Virus record (IMG/VR): IMGVR_UViG_3300031673_000605
Coordinates: 1 to 20,305 of that record
Source of the DNA: a virus
Strand: one strand, 5' to 3'
DNA length: 20,305 bases
Of this stretch, positions 7,636-15,981 are shown piece after piece (within the stretch, counting starts at the first letter, position 1; each line of letters begins with the position of its first letter). The translations under genes and the position numbers were made by a program. A model generated the notes under the pieces. The model saw only the letters and a program-made list of their open reading frames with translations. It did not search any database and was not told the origin of the DNA.

Positions 7636-9770
7636 TGGGAGAGAGTCTTTACGAAAAGGAAGGCGGTTGGGAAATTGTCATTAGCGGCTCTGGCGGAGGC
7701 GGCGGCGGTAAGGGCGGCGGCGGCGGCGGCAAAAAGGGAGGAGGAGGTCGCGAGCCTGAAGAAGATCCAGAATCTCTCCGAAGTCGTTCGGAAGCTACAG
7801 TTGTCGGCTTGATTTCCGAAGGAGAAGTGTTTGGTTTTGAGCCTGGAGTGGATCCTCTCACTAAAATTTTTCTTGATAATACGCCAATTAAAAACCTTGA
7901 TGGCAGCTTTAACTATGGAGTGTCTACGTTTTTTACTGGCAGCTCTTCGTCAGCCAACGGCAAAGGTAATTTACAGCCTGCCATCGCCCAAAGCATTCCA
8001 GGCTTGCAACGTGGCACAGTCACTGGGCAAGTCAATTCGTTGGTGGTCGATTATCGCGTGAGCACACAAAATCAAGACCCCATGCCAGGTTTTAACGATG
8101 TTAGAGCAGAGCAGAGCGTGGGCCTGCGACTAGCACGAGCAAGCGGCCCCATCTCTCGTACAACGCTTGCAAGTAATTTTAACCGCCTTCGCCTTAGGGT
8201 TGGTATTGGTGCGTTGTTTTATATTGATAAAGAAACTGGCGATGTGAAAGGACGCACTGTTTCTTTTAATATAAAAATTAAGCCAATTGGAGGCTCTGAT
8301 TTTGTCAATCAAAATATTAACATTACAGGCAAATCACGAGGTCCGGTAGATTTTGAATATGAATTCGGCCTGACTGGCGCAGGTCCGTGGGTGGTAACGG
8401 TAGAGCGTCTCACTGAAGACCCCACAACAACGTCTATTTCAGACGATTTATTCTTCAAAGGTATTGTTGGCATTATTGATAGATCATTTCGCTATCCAAA
8501 TTCTTGCCTTATTGGTTTAAAAATTGGCGCTGAAAATTTTAGCGCGGTGCCAAAGATTGGAGCAGAATTGTATGGCGTAAAAGTAAAAATTCCCTCAAAC
8601 TATAATCCCTTTACAAGGCAATATTTTGGCGTATGGAACGGCACATTTCAGACTAATTGGACTAATAATCCGGCATGGATTTTTTATGATCTACTGACTA
8701 ATAGTCGCTATGGAGCAGGAGAATTTATTGATGCAACTCAAGTGGATAGATATAGTCTCTATCCCATTGCTCAGTATTGTGACGAGCTAGTGCCAGACGG
8801 CAGAGGAGGTCTAGAGCCTCGAATGACTTTTAATGCCTATATCACTGACAGAGGTAATGCTTACGAAGTGTTGAACGCTCTTGCGGCAGCATTCAGAGGG
8901 CTTACTTATTTTGCTGAAGGCACCATTATTGCTTTGCAAGACCGTCCTAAAAATGTCAGTAAAATCTTTTCCCCTGCCAATGTTATTCAAGAAGTGGATG
9001 ACAATGGGGAAACAACGACGCCGCCTTTTGTTTATGAAGGTTCCGCGAGGAAAGCTCGTAAAACTGTAGCTTTAGTAAGCTGGAATGATCCCTCTGACAG
9101 TTACAAAGAAAAAGTTGAATACGTGGAGGACGTTGACGGCACTTCTCGTTACGGCATTCAAGAAGTGGAAGTGCGAGCAATGGGAACCACTTCTCAAGGA
9201 CAAGCTCAGCGTGTTGGGCGGTGGATATTACTGACCAATCAGCTTGAAACTTCTACAATCACTTTCAAAGTGGCCACTGAAGGTAACTTTATTTTACCCG
9301 GTGAAATTATTGGAGTGGCAGATCCTGCTAAACAAGGGAAGCGCTTTGGCGGGCGTATTTTAGGAGCCACTGTTTCTTCTGTTAACATTGATTCGCCTTT
9401 TGAAATTCTTTCAGGCAAGTCTTATTCGCTGTCTGTAATGCTTGAAGATGGTTCTGTTCAAGCTCGTACTGTCACTAACGGTGCAGGAAGCTCTTCGACT
9501 ATCACCATTTCTCCCCCATTGTCCTCTACCCCTCTTACAGGAGCTGTGTGGGTGCTGCAAGAAGATGGAGAGGGTTATGAGTTGTATCGCGTGGGAGGAA
9601 TTAACGAAGATTCAGGAGAAATGACCGTTTTCGCTACAGAATATAGCTTGACTAAATTTACTGAAGCGGATCAAGCTACTGCCTTAGGGCTGTCTCGCAC
9701 TTCTATTGCGGGTCCTCAAGTGGTGCCAAAAGTGGCTAATGGCAGCATCGTTCTGGAGGTAAACAAATAA
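7635..9770 (+). CDS. Tail tip/host specificity protein, lambda gpJ-like, short form
   Basis: The 711 residues align along their length with the N-terminal two thirds of lambda J (about 1132 residues). The clearest block is near residues 318-437: PSNYNPFTRQYFGVWNGTF, NPAWIFYDLLTNSRYGAG, YPIAQYCDELVPDGRGG, EPRMTFNAYITDRG and IALQDRP. All have close counterparts in lambda J. This part builds the central hub that closes the tail tube and transmits receptor contact. The N-terminus has a Gly/Lys-rich run (about residues 18-38) where lambda J has a short Gly/Lys/Ser-rich lead. What is missing is the FN3-containing and receptor-binding C-terminal part. An FN3-like gene follows immediately, so those functions seem to be split among separate proteins. 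The start overlaps the I-like stop by one base (TGATG). Confidence 0.93.
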   Translation: MGESLYEKEGGWEIVISGSGGGGGGKGGGGGGKKGGGGREPEEDPESLRSRSEATVVGLISEGEVFGFEPGVDPLTKIFLDNTPIKNLDGSFNYGVSTFFTGSSSSANGKGNLQPAIAQSIPGLQRGTVTGQVNSLVVDYRVSTQNQDPMPGFNDVRAEQSVGLRLARASGPISRTTLASNFNRLRLRVGIGALFYIDKETGDVKGRTVSFNIKIKPIGGSDFVNQNINITGKSRGPVDFEYEFGLTGAGPWVVTVERLTEDPTTTSISDDLFFKGIVGIIDRSFRYPNSCLIGLKIGAENFSAVPKIGAELYGVKVKIPSNYNPFTRQYFGVWNGTFQTNWTNNPAWIFYDLLTNSRYGAGEFIDATQVDRYSLYPIAQYCDELVPDGRGGLEPRMTFNAYITDRGNAYEVLNALAAAFRGLTYFAEGTIIALQDRPKNVSKIFSPANVIQEVDDNGETTTPPFVYEGSARKARKTVALVSWNDPSDSYKEKVEYVEDVDGTSRYGIQEVEVRAMGTTSQGQAQRVGRWILLTNQLETSTITFKVATEGNFILPGEIIGVADPAKQGKRFGGRILGATVSSVNIDSPFEILSGKSYSLSVMLEDGSVQARTVTNGAGSSSTITISPPLSSTPLTGAVWVLQEDGEGYELYRVGGINEDSGEMTVFATEYSLTKFTEADQATALGLSRTSIAGPQVVPKVANGSIVLEVNK
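7690..7752 (+). repeat. GGC/GGA-rich simple sequence encoding a poly-Gly/Lys run
   Basis: Runs of GGC, GGA and GGT codons interrupted by AAG/AAA encode three blocks of glycine separated by lysines near the N-terminus of the J-like protein. The tract is much more GC-rich than the flanking gene and is of a kind prone to replication slippage in multiples of three. Confidence 0.8.
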
Positions 9771-10165
9771 TGGCTTACAACGAAATCACTTGGAGATTCC
9801 CTCAGTATTCGCCATATTCAATCTTGAGCGCTATTGTTCCTGGTGCGTGTTGGAAGCCTTTAGAAAACAATCCATTTATTCTTGCTTTTGATGTGGAGTA
9901 TGCGGACGTAGTTGATGGAACATTTATTAGTCTTGGCACAACTTCTGTCAATTACATTCGTTTTCCATCAGACGTGTATGTGACCAGCGCTTCTTATCGC
10001 TTGCGAATTGCTACAATTGGGATTAATGGAAGGCGCTCGCCGTTCTCTGTTAGCATCGTCGAATTAAGCAGCCCCCTTGTGTTTGATTTTACAGCAAGTC
10101 AGACTGTAAGATATAGCGATGGTACGACTGTATCCAATCAACGTTTCCTTTTCTTAGTTCTCTGA
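9770..10165 (+). CDS. FN3-like tail-tip protein (detached J segment)
   Basis: This 131-residue protein starts in the stop codon of the J-like gene (TAATG), with GGAGG at about 9754-9758. Its strand pattern resembles a fibronectin type III domain: CWKPLENNPFILAFDVEYADV, then SVNYIRFPSDVYVTSASYRLRIATIGINGRRSPFSVSIVEL. The Tyr/Leu-rich strands and final Ser/Pro turn are typical. In lambda J, FN3-like repeats come just after the point where the present J-like protein stops. I infer a detached homologue of that segment that still docks on the hub. It has no signal peptide or catalytic motif. The last 30 residues (SQTVRYSDGTTVSNQRFLFL) could be a short linker. Confidence in a real gene is high; the FN3 call is by pattern only. 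Confidence 0.65.
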   Translation: MAYNEITWRFPQYSPYSILSAIVPGACWKPLENNPFILAFDVEYADVVDGTFISLGTTSVNYIRFPSDVYVTSASYRLRIATIGINGRRSPFSVSIVELSSPLVFDFTASQTVRYSDGTTVSNQRFLFLVL

Positions 10166-10166
10166 T

Positions 10167-10577
10167 ATGGCCAATCTTTACGGACTAGATGCAGTAGGCA
10201 ACGCTGCTTATGTAAAGGCTACAGGTGCTGGTGGTGATTCCGATCCTTACCTTGTTCATAACGATTCGTTTACAAACGAACTGCAGAGCGCTTTTGTTGC
10301 AGCTAGTGGCAACGTAGACGTGGTGACGGCTGTGAGCGGCAGCAAGTTGCGCGTAATGGCAATGACCATTACTTCCCTGTCGGGCTGCACTGTGAAGCTT
10401 CAAAGCGGCGCCTCAACGGACAAGACACCTCCTTTTCATCTGGGAGCGAATGGTAATTTGACGCAAGCCAATGGTTTGGGCCTGTTTGAAAGCGTTGTAA
10501 GTGAAAAGCTTAATGCCGTAGTAAGTGGCTCCACTGTTTACACCGTCATGCTTTCCTACCGCGAAGTCCCCACATGA
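10167..10577 (+). CDS. Small beta-rich phage structural protein, function unknown
   Basis: The 136-residue product has no catalytic motif. Alternating strands rich in Val, Ser and Thr dominate: VTAVSGSKLRVMAMTITSLSG, TVKLQSGAS, then HLGANGNLTQANGLGLFESV and KLNAVVSGSTVYTVMLSYREV. This pattern is shared with small phage proteins that carry a single jelly-roll-like or Ig-like beta domain, often annotated as hypothetical virion proteins. The start is one base after the FN3-like gene's stop, with no clear ribosome binding site, so translation probably depends on coupling. It ends in a 4-base ATGA overlap with the next gene. A tail-tip decoration or fibre-adaptor role is inferred from position alone. 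Confidence 0.5.
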   Translation: MANLYGLDAVGNAAYVKATGAGGDSDPYLVHNDSFTNELQSAFVAASGNVDVVTAVSGSKLRVMAMTITSLSGCTVKLQSGASTDKTPPFHLGANGNLTQANGLGLFESVVSEKLNAVVSGSTVYTVMLSYREVPT

Positions 10578-11284
10578 GTGTATTCGTTGCTACAAGCTTG
10601 GCGCCTCAAATTGACTTGCGGCTATTGCGCAGGGATTATTTTGATGGTGTTAGCTTTTTATTGCAAGATGAAGAAGGCGAACCTTTTGGCTTGGGAGATG
10701 TTCAAGTTTGTGCAGCAATTTGGAAGCGTACTGGCGCCACCACTGCAGACCTAATTACTTCTTTCAACATTGAAGAGCAAGAGCCGCTTCGTAATGGTCA
10801 GGTTAGGCTTTGGCTCACTTCAACGCAAACTGCATTGATTTGGGACGCTGCCGCTGACGCTGGACCTTCCAACATCAGTCAAGCATTTTTCCCCACTGCT
10901 TATACCATTGAAAATTCCAGCGACTCCTTGTCTGCTTCTCCATTGATTTGGGACATTCGCATTGAAAAGCAAGAATATGTGGCAGACCTAGTAAGTGTCA
11001 GTGGCGGCACATTTATTTCTCAAACCAATCATGGACTAGGAACCACTGAACGCGCAGTATTTAGCGGCACCACTAGTAGCGGCATAAATTACAATGGCAC
11101 TAGCGCTCGTATTTATACCAATTTAACTGGCATCACTTACGCTTCTCCTTATGCTTTTACCATTGCTTCCCTTTCTGGCGTTACTAACGCCGCTATGGGA
11201 GGAAGTGTTTATAGACTAAGACAAGATACAGTGGCGGCTGGTAGCATTTTTGTTGGCACCACTTTCTCCAATTGTTTTCCTTGA
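10574..11284 (+). CDS. Two-domain tail structural protein (Ig-like BppU-type N-terminus, FCCH-like C-terminus)
   Basis: In this 236-residue protein, residues about 10-133 read as an immunoglobulin-like baseplate/tail adaptor domain: IDLRLLRRDYFDGVSFLLQD, then polar strands ending in PLIWDIRIEKQ. This pattern is seen in BppU-type N-terminal domains that anchor receptor-binding proteins. Residues about 134-230 contain ISQTNHGLGTTERAVFSGT, then INYNGTSARIYTNLTGITY and PYAFTIASLSG. This is the small beta-barrel repeat that databases often label as ubiquitin-activating E1 FCCH-like in phages; the label reflects fold, not ubiquitin activity. Translation starts in the ATGA overlap with the previous gene. 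A role as connector between the hub and side fibres is my inference. Confidence 0.5.
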   Translation: MSVFVATSLAPQIDLRLLRRDYFDGVSFLLQDEEGEPFGLGDVQVCAAIWKRTGATTADLITSFNIEEQEPLRNGQVRLWLTSTQTALIWDAAADAGPSNISQAFFPTAYTIENSSDSLSASPLIWDIRIEKQEYVADLVSVSGGTFISQTNHGLGTTERAVFSGTTSSGINYNGTSARIYTNLTGITYASPYAFTIASLSGVTNAAMGGSVYRLRQDTVAAGSIFVGTTFSNCFP

Positions 11285-11290
11285 GGAACT

Positions 11291-13036
11291 ATGGCTGAGT
11301 TGAAAGAAGGCGTAGCAGTTGTCACAGTAGGACGTACAGCGCCCATTCCTCCTGGCCAGCAAACAATGGCAGTTAGTCTGCCAGTGGTAATGGCTTCTGA
11401 CCAAACGCCAGTGCCAGTGGAAGTGGCAAACCAGCAAGTCAGTGAAGTGAGCTTGAGCTTACTTGGCGTGCCTCGTGCTGAAGTGGCGCTTGGCATCTTT
11501 GCTGATGTTACCACTTATGACATCAATCCAAATGAATGGGCAAGTGAAGGAGGTGGTGCTACTACTCACATTCCCAATGAAAGTGCAGCGAAAGTAGTTC
11601 TTGGTACTGCCAATACTAATAACTATCAAATTTTAAGCAGCAGACGTTTCTTCCGTTATCAGCCAGGGCGAGTTAGCGCTGCTACGTTTGGCGTGAGGAG
11701 CACCACCTCTAATGATTCCACCGACATTAAAAAATTTGGTGCTTTTGATAAGCGCGATGGTTATTACGTTGAAGTGCAAGGCGGCGGACAGACGGACTCC
11801 GCTAGCAAAGAATTTAATTGCTATTGCGTAAGACGCACTAGTGCTTTTGAAAGCAATGAGCCTGGTATTCGCACTCCTAACGTTGTAGATGGAGACATAG
11901 GAGAGGCAGGAGCAAGCCTAGTGATCGTTCGCGCTGGCCTCACTTATATTCATGCTGGTTTGTTTGATCGCAGCATAAGAGGATCTGGAGGAGTGAACAT
12001 TGGCGGTATTGCTTCTTCTGATGGCACGACAAGTGTCTCGGGCTCATTTATTTCAGTGGAAACGCCTTATCGTTACACCTACGAATATCGAGTGCCACGT
12101 AAATATTTCAGTCATGATCGTCTCGATGGCGAAACCAAGGCTCAATATTATGCAGACAAGACTCCAGGGCGCAATTCATTTACGCTCTCCATTGGAGGAA
12201 CTGCCTCTAATCCAACAGTTTCTTATACCAATGGCAGTTCAGTAATTAATATCAACGGTGATATTGTCACTGATACCAGCATTTGGAACATTGACTTTTC
12301 AAAAGTAACAATGTTCAAGGTTGAATATAGCTGGTATGGGGCTGTAGGCGGGCACTTCCTGGCCTATGTTCCTGATGCCACTACCACGGGGGAGGCGCGA
12401 TGGGCGCGTATGCACCATATACGAGCCTCCAACCAGCTTACGAGCCCCAGCCTAGCCAATCCCACGCTTCCCATCTCCTACCTGGCACAGAAGGCCACAA
12501 GCGCCAATGAATGTGCGATCTATAAATACGGTGCCTCGTACTACATTGATGGTGGCGACAAAGGCACTGTCACTGCTCGTTCTGAAAGCAATGCCGTTGA
12601 TCGCACTGTAACCACTAGCGGCACAATGCTTATTGCCTTGCAAGTAAAGGAAAACATCAATTCCATTCGCAATCGTATGCAAGTGTATCCCACACGTCTA
12701 GGAGTGGGAAGTAGTGGAAGAGCAGTTGTTAAATTAATTAAAGGACCAACGGCTACTTCTGGCACTCCATCGTTTACTTCTGCTGGCACTCTCAGCCCAG
12801 TGAATTTCACCACTACAAGCGGAGTGGTTTCATTGACGGGCGGCACTAATGTGGCAACATTTTTTGTTGGCGATGGTGGCGTCGATATTGACTTGGCTCC
12901 ATATTTTGGTTATAACAAAGACTATCTTTCCTATCCATTGACAGCCGTTACTGGCGACACGCTTTATGTGTTTGCGCAGGGCATGGGAACAAGTGCAAAC
13001 ATGAGCGCTTCCCTAACATGGGAAGAGCAAGTGTAG
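11291..13036 (+). CDS. Large tail structural protein, paralogue A
   Basis: The 581-residue product has an N-terminus with MAVSLPVVMASDQTPVPVEV (about residues 18-37), a short motif common in phage structural proteins. Landmarks shared with the next gene are SLLGVPRAEVALGIF (about 55-70), FFRYQPGRVSAATFGV (about 118-134), VTMFKVEYSWYGAVGGHFLA (about 338-358), YIDGGDKGTV (about 418-427) and a C-terminal domain ending NMSASLTWEEQ. A segment of about 130 residues between the FRYQPGRV and SWYGAVG blocks has no counterpart in the next gene. I associate SWYGA-type proteins with cyanophage virions, but the exact role is unknown; a beta-rich fibre or tip protein is likely. SD-like TGAGGA overlaps the preceding stop. 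An interior patch at 12347-12502 is unusually GC-rich. Confidence 0.7.
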   Translation: MAELKEGVAVVTVGRTAPIPPGQQTMAVSLPVVMASDQTPVPVEVANQQVSEVSLSLLGVPRAEVALGIFADVTTYDINPNEWASEGGGATTHIPNESAAKVVLGTANTNNYQILSSRRFFRYQPGRVSAATFGVRSTTSNDSTDIKKFGAFDKRDGYYVEVQGGGQTDSASKEFNCYCVRRTSAFESNEPGIRTPNVVDGDIGEAGASLVIVRAGLTYIHAGLFDRSIRGSGGVNIGGIASSDGTTSVSGSFISVETPYRYTYEYRVPRKYFSHDRLDGETKAQYYADKTPGRNSFTLSIGGTASNPTVSYTNGSSVININGDIVTDTSIWNIDFSKVTMFKVEYSWYGAVGGHFLAYVPDATTTGEARWARMHHIRASNQLTSPSLANPTLPISYLAQKATSANECAIYKYGASYYIDGGDKGTVTARSESNAVDRTVTTSGTMLIALQVKENINSIRNRMQVYPTRLGVGSSGRAVVKLIKGPTATSGTPSFTSAGTLSPVNFTTTSGVVSLTGGTNVATFFVGDGGVDIDLAPYFGYNKDYLSYPLTAVTGDTLYVFAQGMGTSANMSASLTWEEQV

Positions 13037-13042
13037 GCACCT

Positions 13043-15424
13043 ATGACAAGTTTTTCTGAATATTACCAAGTGCCTGACGATGCTCAACCCGCAGGCAGTG
13101 ACCTTATTGATGCAGAGTTAATTGATTTCCTAACAGGCGATTCATTAATTGACCCGCTGGATCAAGAAGTGCTCACGGGAGATGCTAAGGGTACTTTGGT
13201 ACTTGTTGCAGATGAAGGCTTGACGCCTGTCACAGTAGTAAACACTACGGCGGCCAATGTGCCCGTGAATGTTGTCAATACAAGCCAGAGCGAAGTAGAA
13301 GTTAGTTTGCTTGGTATTCCTCGCAGTGAAACTGCATTAGGGCTTTTTGATGCAGTAAATATTTATGGCATTAATGACAAGGAATTTTACGCTGGACCAA
13401 GCGCGGCTGGTTATGCCTATGCGGCAGACCCTAGCGATTGGACATTTGCTGACGACTATGGTTATTTCTGGCGGCACATCCAAGCAGAAAGTGCCATTCA
13501 AGCATATGCTTTTCCGCCACCATTGAGTTTTACTTATTTGGTGGATGACAACACGGGAAGATTTCCAGGGGGGCAGAGCAATGGCAGTATGACTACGTTT
13601 TGGGAAAGCAAGCGTGCCTTTCGCTATCAACCAGGAAGGGTGACTGCTTTCACTTTTGGCGTGAGAATGTCAACGGGAAGTGATTACGATGGCGAAGTAG
13701 TGCGATGGGGATGCCGAAATAATGTAGGGGATGGTTATTTCTTTCAACTTGATAAAGGTGGTGACTTATATGTGGTGCGCACTTCGCCTGATCTTGGCAC
13801 GGCAAAAATTGGTCGTGATGATTGGAATGGCGACCCTATTCAACCAAATGTAGGCAGCACTGGTTGGAACTTAGACTTGTCTCGCGTGACAATGTTTAAA
13901 ATTGAATTTAGCTGGTACGGTGCTGTTGGCGCTCGTTTCTTGGCTTACGTGCCAATTAATCATGATGAAGCACGATGGGTGGCATTGCATTATTTCTTTG
14001 CAGAAAACCAATTCATCTTCCCCAGCCTTCGCAATCCTTTCTTGAAACTTTTTGTGGAGGCTCGCACTACTGCAGGCGCCACCTCTCCTGCCTTTATCAA
14101 TCTATATGGCAGCAGTGTTTACATTGATGGTGGCGACAAGGGTACTGTTACCACTGGAGCAGCAGGCTTGGATGCCTTAAAGCCAATTAATAGCACGCCC
14201 AAAAGTATTCTTGGCTTGCAAGTGAAGAGCACTATCAATGGCGTGTTAAATAAGAAAGCTGTATTTCCAGCCAATTTGTCAGTATTTGCCACAACTGCTA
14301 CGCGCTTTGATTTAGTTTTTCAAGAGAATAGCGCATGCGGAGGAGAGAGTTATTTCTATGGCAACGGCACGTCGCTAACTGCAAATGCTGCTTCTGGAAT
14401 TACCGTCATCCGAACAGGTAGCAATACACTGACCACACCATCGGGACAATTTTTCCCTGACATCAGGAATGAATTGGGAGGGGCTGTTGACTATAGAAGC
14501 GGCAATCGCGTGAAGGTGGTAGGAGCAGGTATTCTCGCCACTCATGTGTCTGTATTGTCTGACGACCTCACTCGCATCACTACTAACAGAGGGCTTCCTG
14601 GAGGCATTACAAGCATCACGCTTGGGCGCATGAATAATTATGTCGTAAGCAGTGGATTTGTTGATAGTGGCGTGACCCAGGGCACGATCTTTAGACGTCT
14701 TGATAGTGGGTTTGCACGCATTGGCTTGCTGCCTAATGCATCAGGACTTACCTACAACCCATTGGTTGATCCCGTGCTGTGGGTGGCTTCTGATTATCCA
14801 GCGCTTCAATTTAACCGTATTGGACAAGTAGTTGGAGAAGCTAGATTTCCAAGTTCATTTGGTTGCAATCAAGCTACTGATTTTGCCATCGCCTTCCCAA
14901 CAAGTGGCACCACTACGATCAGTGCAGCAGGACGCTCAATCACCATTTCAGGCAATTCCCCGTGGCCCATCCGCCTAGTGGTAGAAGCTCATGCTGACGC
15001 CGTGGTGTCAGACGTGGTGTTAGCGCAGCAGCCATTAGCAGTGCGTCTCTACCCTGGCAGCGGCGCTACACAAGCTCAAACGTCTTGGCCACTAAGCAGT
15101 GGCTTCACTGAAAATGCAACGGCTGCAGGTGGCACTGATTATGTAGCAAATAAATTTGTTGATAGTCTTGCTGATCCATTGAGTGCAGTGCTGGTAGATA
15201 AGCAAGGATTGCGCGTACTAAGGGGAGGGCAGCGCGTTGCCACTTACTTCATAGGAAGTGGTGAAAGTCGTTCGTTTGACCTCAGTTCATTGTTTGGTCC
15301 TGATAAAATGTTTATAACGGGAAGCCCTGGAAGCATTGAAAGTACAGGCGCACTTTTTGTTGTTGCCACTGCTCGCACTGCATCAGGGGAAGCCAGTGCA
15401 AGTCTTAACTGGGAGGAACAGTAA
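13043..15424 (+). CDS. Large tail structural protein, paralogue B
   Basis: This 793-residue paralogue of the preceding gene carries the same landmarks in the same order: SLLGIPRSETALGLF (about 87-102), AFRYQPGRVTAFTFGV (about 191-207), VTMFKIEFSWYGAVGARFLA (about 281-301), YIDGGDKGTV (about 360-369) and a C-terminal domain (about 726-793) ending EASASLNWEEQ. It differs by a unique acidic N-terminus (DLIDAELIDFLTGDSLIDPLD) and by an extra block of about 265 residues, falling roughly between residues 430 and 700. That block holds beta-rich repeats such as GNRVKVVGAGILATHVSVLS. The gene starts six bases after its paralogue's stop, with only a distant GGAAGAG, so coupling is likely. It ends in a TAATG overlap. 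A structural role in side fibres or the tip is inferred; no enzyme motif is visible. Confidence 0.7.
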   Translation: MTSFSEYYQVPDDAQPAGSDLIDAELIDFLTGDSLIDPLDQEVLTGDAKGTLVLVADEGLTPVTVVNTTAANVPVNVVNTSQSEVEVSLLGIPRSETALGLFDAVNIYGINDKEFYAGPSAAGYAYAADPSDWTFADDYGYFWRHIQAESAIQAYAFPPPLSFTYLVDDNTGRFPGGQSNGSMTTFWESKRAFRYQPGRVTAFTFGVRMSTGSDYDGEVVRWGCRNNVGDGYFFQLDKGGDLYVVRTSPDLGTAKIGRDDWNGDPIQPNVGSTGWNLDLSRVTMFKIEFSWYGAVGARFLAYVPINHDEARWVALHYFFAENQFIFPSLRNPFLKLFVEARTTAGATSPAFINLYGSSVYIDGGDKGTVTTGAAGLDALKPINSTPKSILGLQVKSTINGVLNKKAVFPANLSVFATTATRFDLVFQENSACGGESYFYGNGTSLTANAASGITVIRTGSNTLTTPSGQFFPDIRNELGGAVDYRSGNRVKVVGAGILATHVSVLSDDLTRITTNRGLPGGITSITLGRMNNYVVSSGFVDSGVTQGTIFRRLDSGFARIGLLPNASGLTYNPLVDPVLWVASDYPALQFNRIGQVVGEARFPSSFGCNQATDFAIAFPTSGTTTISAAGRSITISGNSPWPIRLVVEAHADAVVSDVVLAQQPLAVRLYPGSGATQAQTSWPLSSGFTENATAAGGTDYVANKFVDSLADPLSAVLVDKQGLRVLRGGQRVATYFIGSGESRSFDLSSLFGPDKMFITGSPGSIESTGALFVVATARTASGEASASLNWEEQ

Positions 15425-15981
15425 TGGCCTTTGTTGGACTTATAGCAGCACAAAATCTTTCCGATGTAAGCAGTGCAGAATCAACTTGGGATAATTTAGG
15501 AGCAAGCATTAGTTACACTTTTAATAATGTAACAACAAGCGGAGTTGTTATTAAGGGAGCAGACGTTCTTGCAGTTACTGGCATTAACAGGGTCAGCGCA
15601 AGAGATCTTTTGCTTTTGCGAGGTCTTACTAGTAATGCACAGATAAGGCTTAATACAGTTAGCCAGCAAGTGGCATCTGGTATTATTCTTCAAAATAATG
15701 CACTGCTGCGTGCATCTCCATTGTCTGTTGGAGATTATTCGCTTAATGGAAATCTAGACGTACAAAATTTACAAATTAATGGAGTGGCAGCACAGTCGCT
15801 GGCCACGGCGCCCTTCTCTGGCAGCACTGCTTCCACCTCTATATTGCTAGACAATGTGATCGTCTCTAGTGGCTTTACAGTTCAAAATACTCTTAGCATT
15901 GGCACAGTAGCAGCGCCAGAAGTGGCTATTCCCGTAAGGGACGGCAACTATATTTACTATTTAAAGGCGGGGCAATCATGA
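15424..15981 (+). CDS. Short tail-fibre protein with NLGx-type N-terminal motif (1 of 3)
   Basis: The N-terminus of this 185-residue protein, AAQNLSDVSSAESTWDNLGA, matches the short motif NL-x-D-x(n)-NLG seen at the start of many phage fibre proteins, and is shared with the next two genes. The rest is rich in Ser, Asn, Val and Leu with SGVVIKG, SPLSVGDYSLNGNLDVQNL and a closing VAIPVRDGNYIYYLKAG. Low complexity and strand periodicity suggest a trimeric fibre shaft ending in a small cap. GGGAGG at about 15411-15416 precedes ATG 15424, which overlaps the upstream stop. The 3' end overlaps the next gene by four bases (ATGA). The receptor, if any, is unknown. Confidence 0.6.
   Translation: MAFVGLIAAQNLSDVSSAESTWDNLGASISYTFNNVTTSGVVIKGADVLAVTGINRVSARDLLLLRGLTSNAQIRLNTVSQQVASGIILQNNALLRASPLSVGDYSLNGNLDVQNLQINGVAAQSLATAPFSGSTASTSILLDNVIVSSGFTVQNTLSIGTVAAPEVAIPVRDGNYIYYLKAGQS

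Noticed and set aside
7649-7861. Minus-strand open frame with long proline runs
   Set aside because: The prolines are the reverse complement of the glycine codons in the J-like N-terminus, so it is a compositional shadow.
11041-11200. A true ubiquitin-activating enzyme relative
   Set aside because: The similarity is only to the small beta-barrel pattern often labelled FCCH in phage proteins. No adenylation or catalytic cysteine region is present.
12541-12846. Minus-strand 101-residue open frame
   Set aside because: It is antisense to paralogue A across a conserved block. No start signal or family resemblance was seen.
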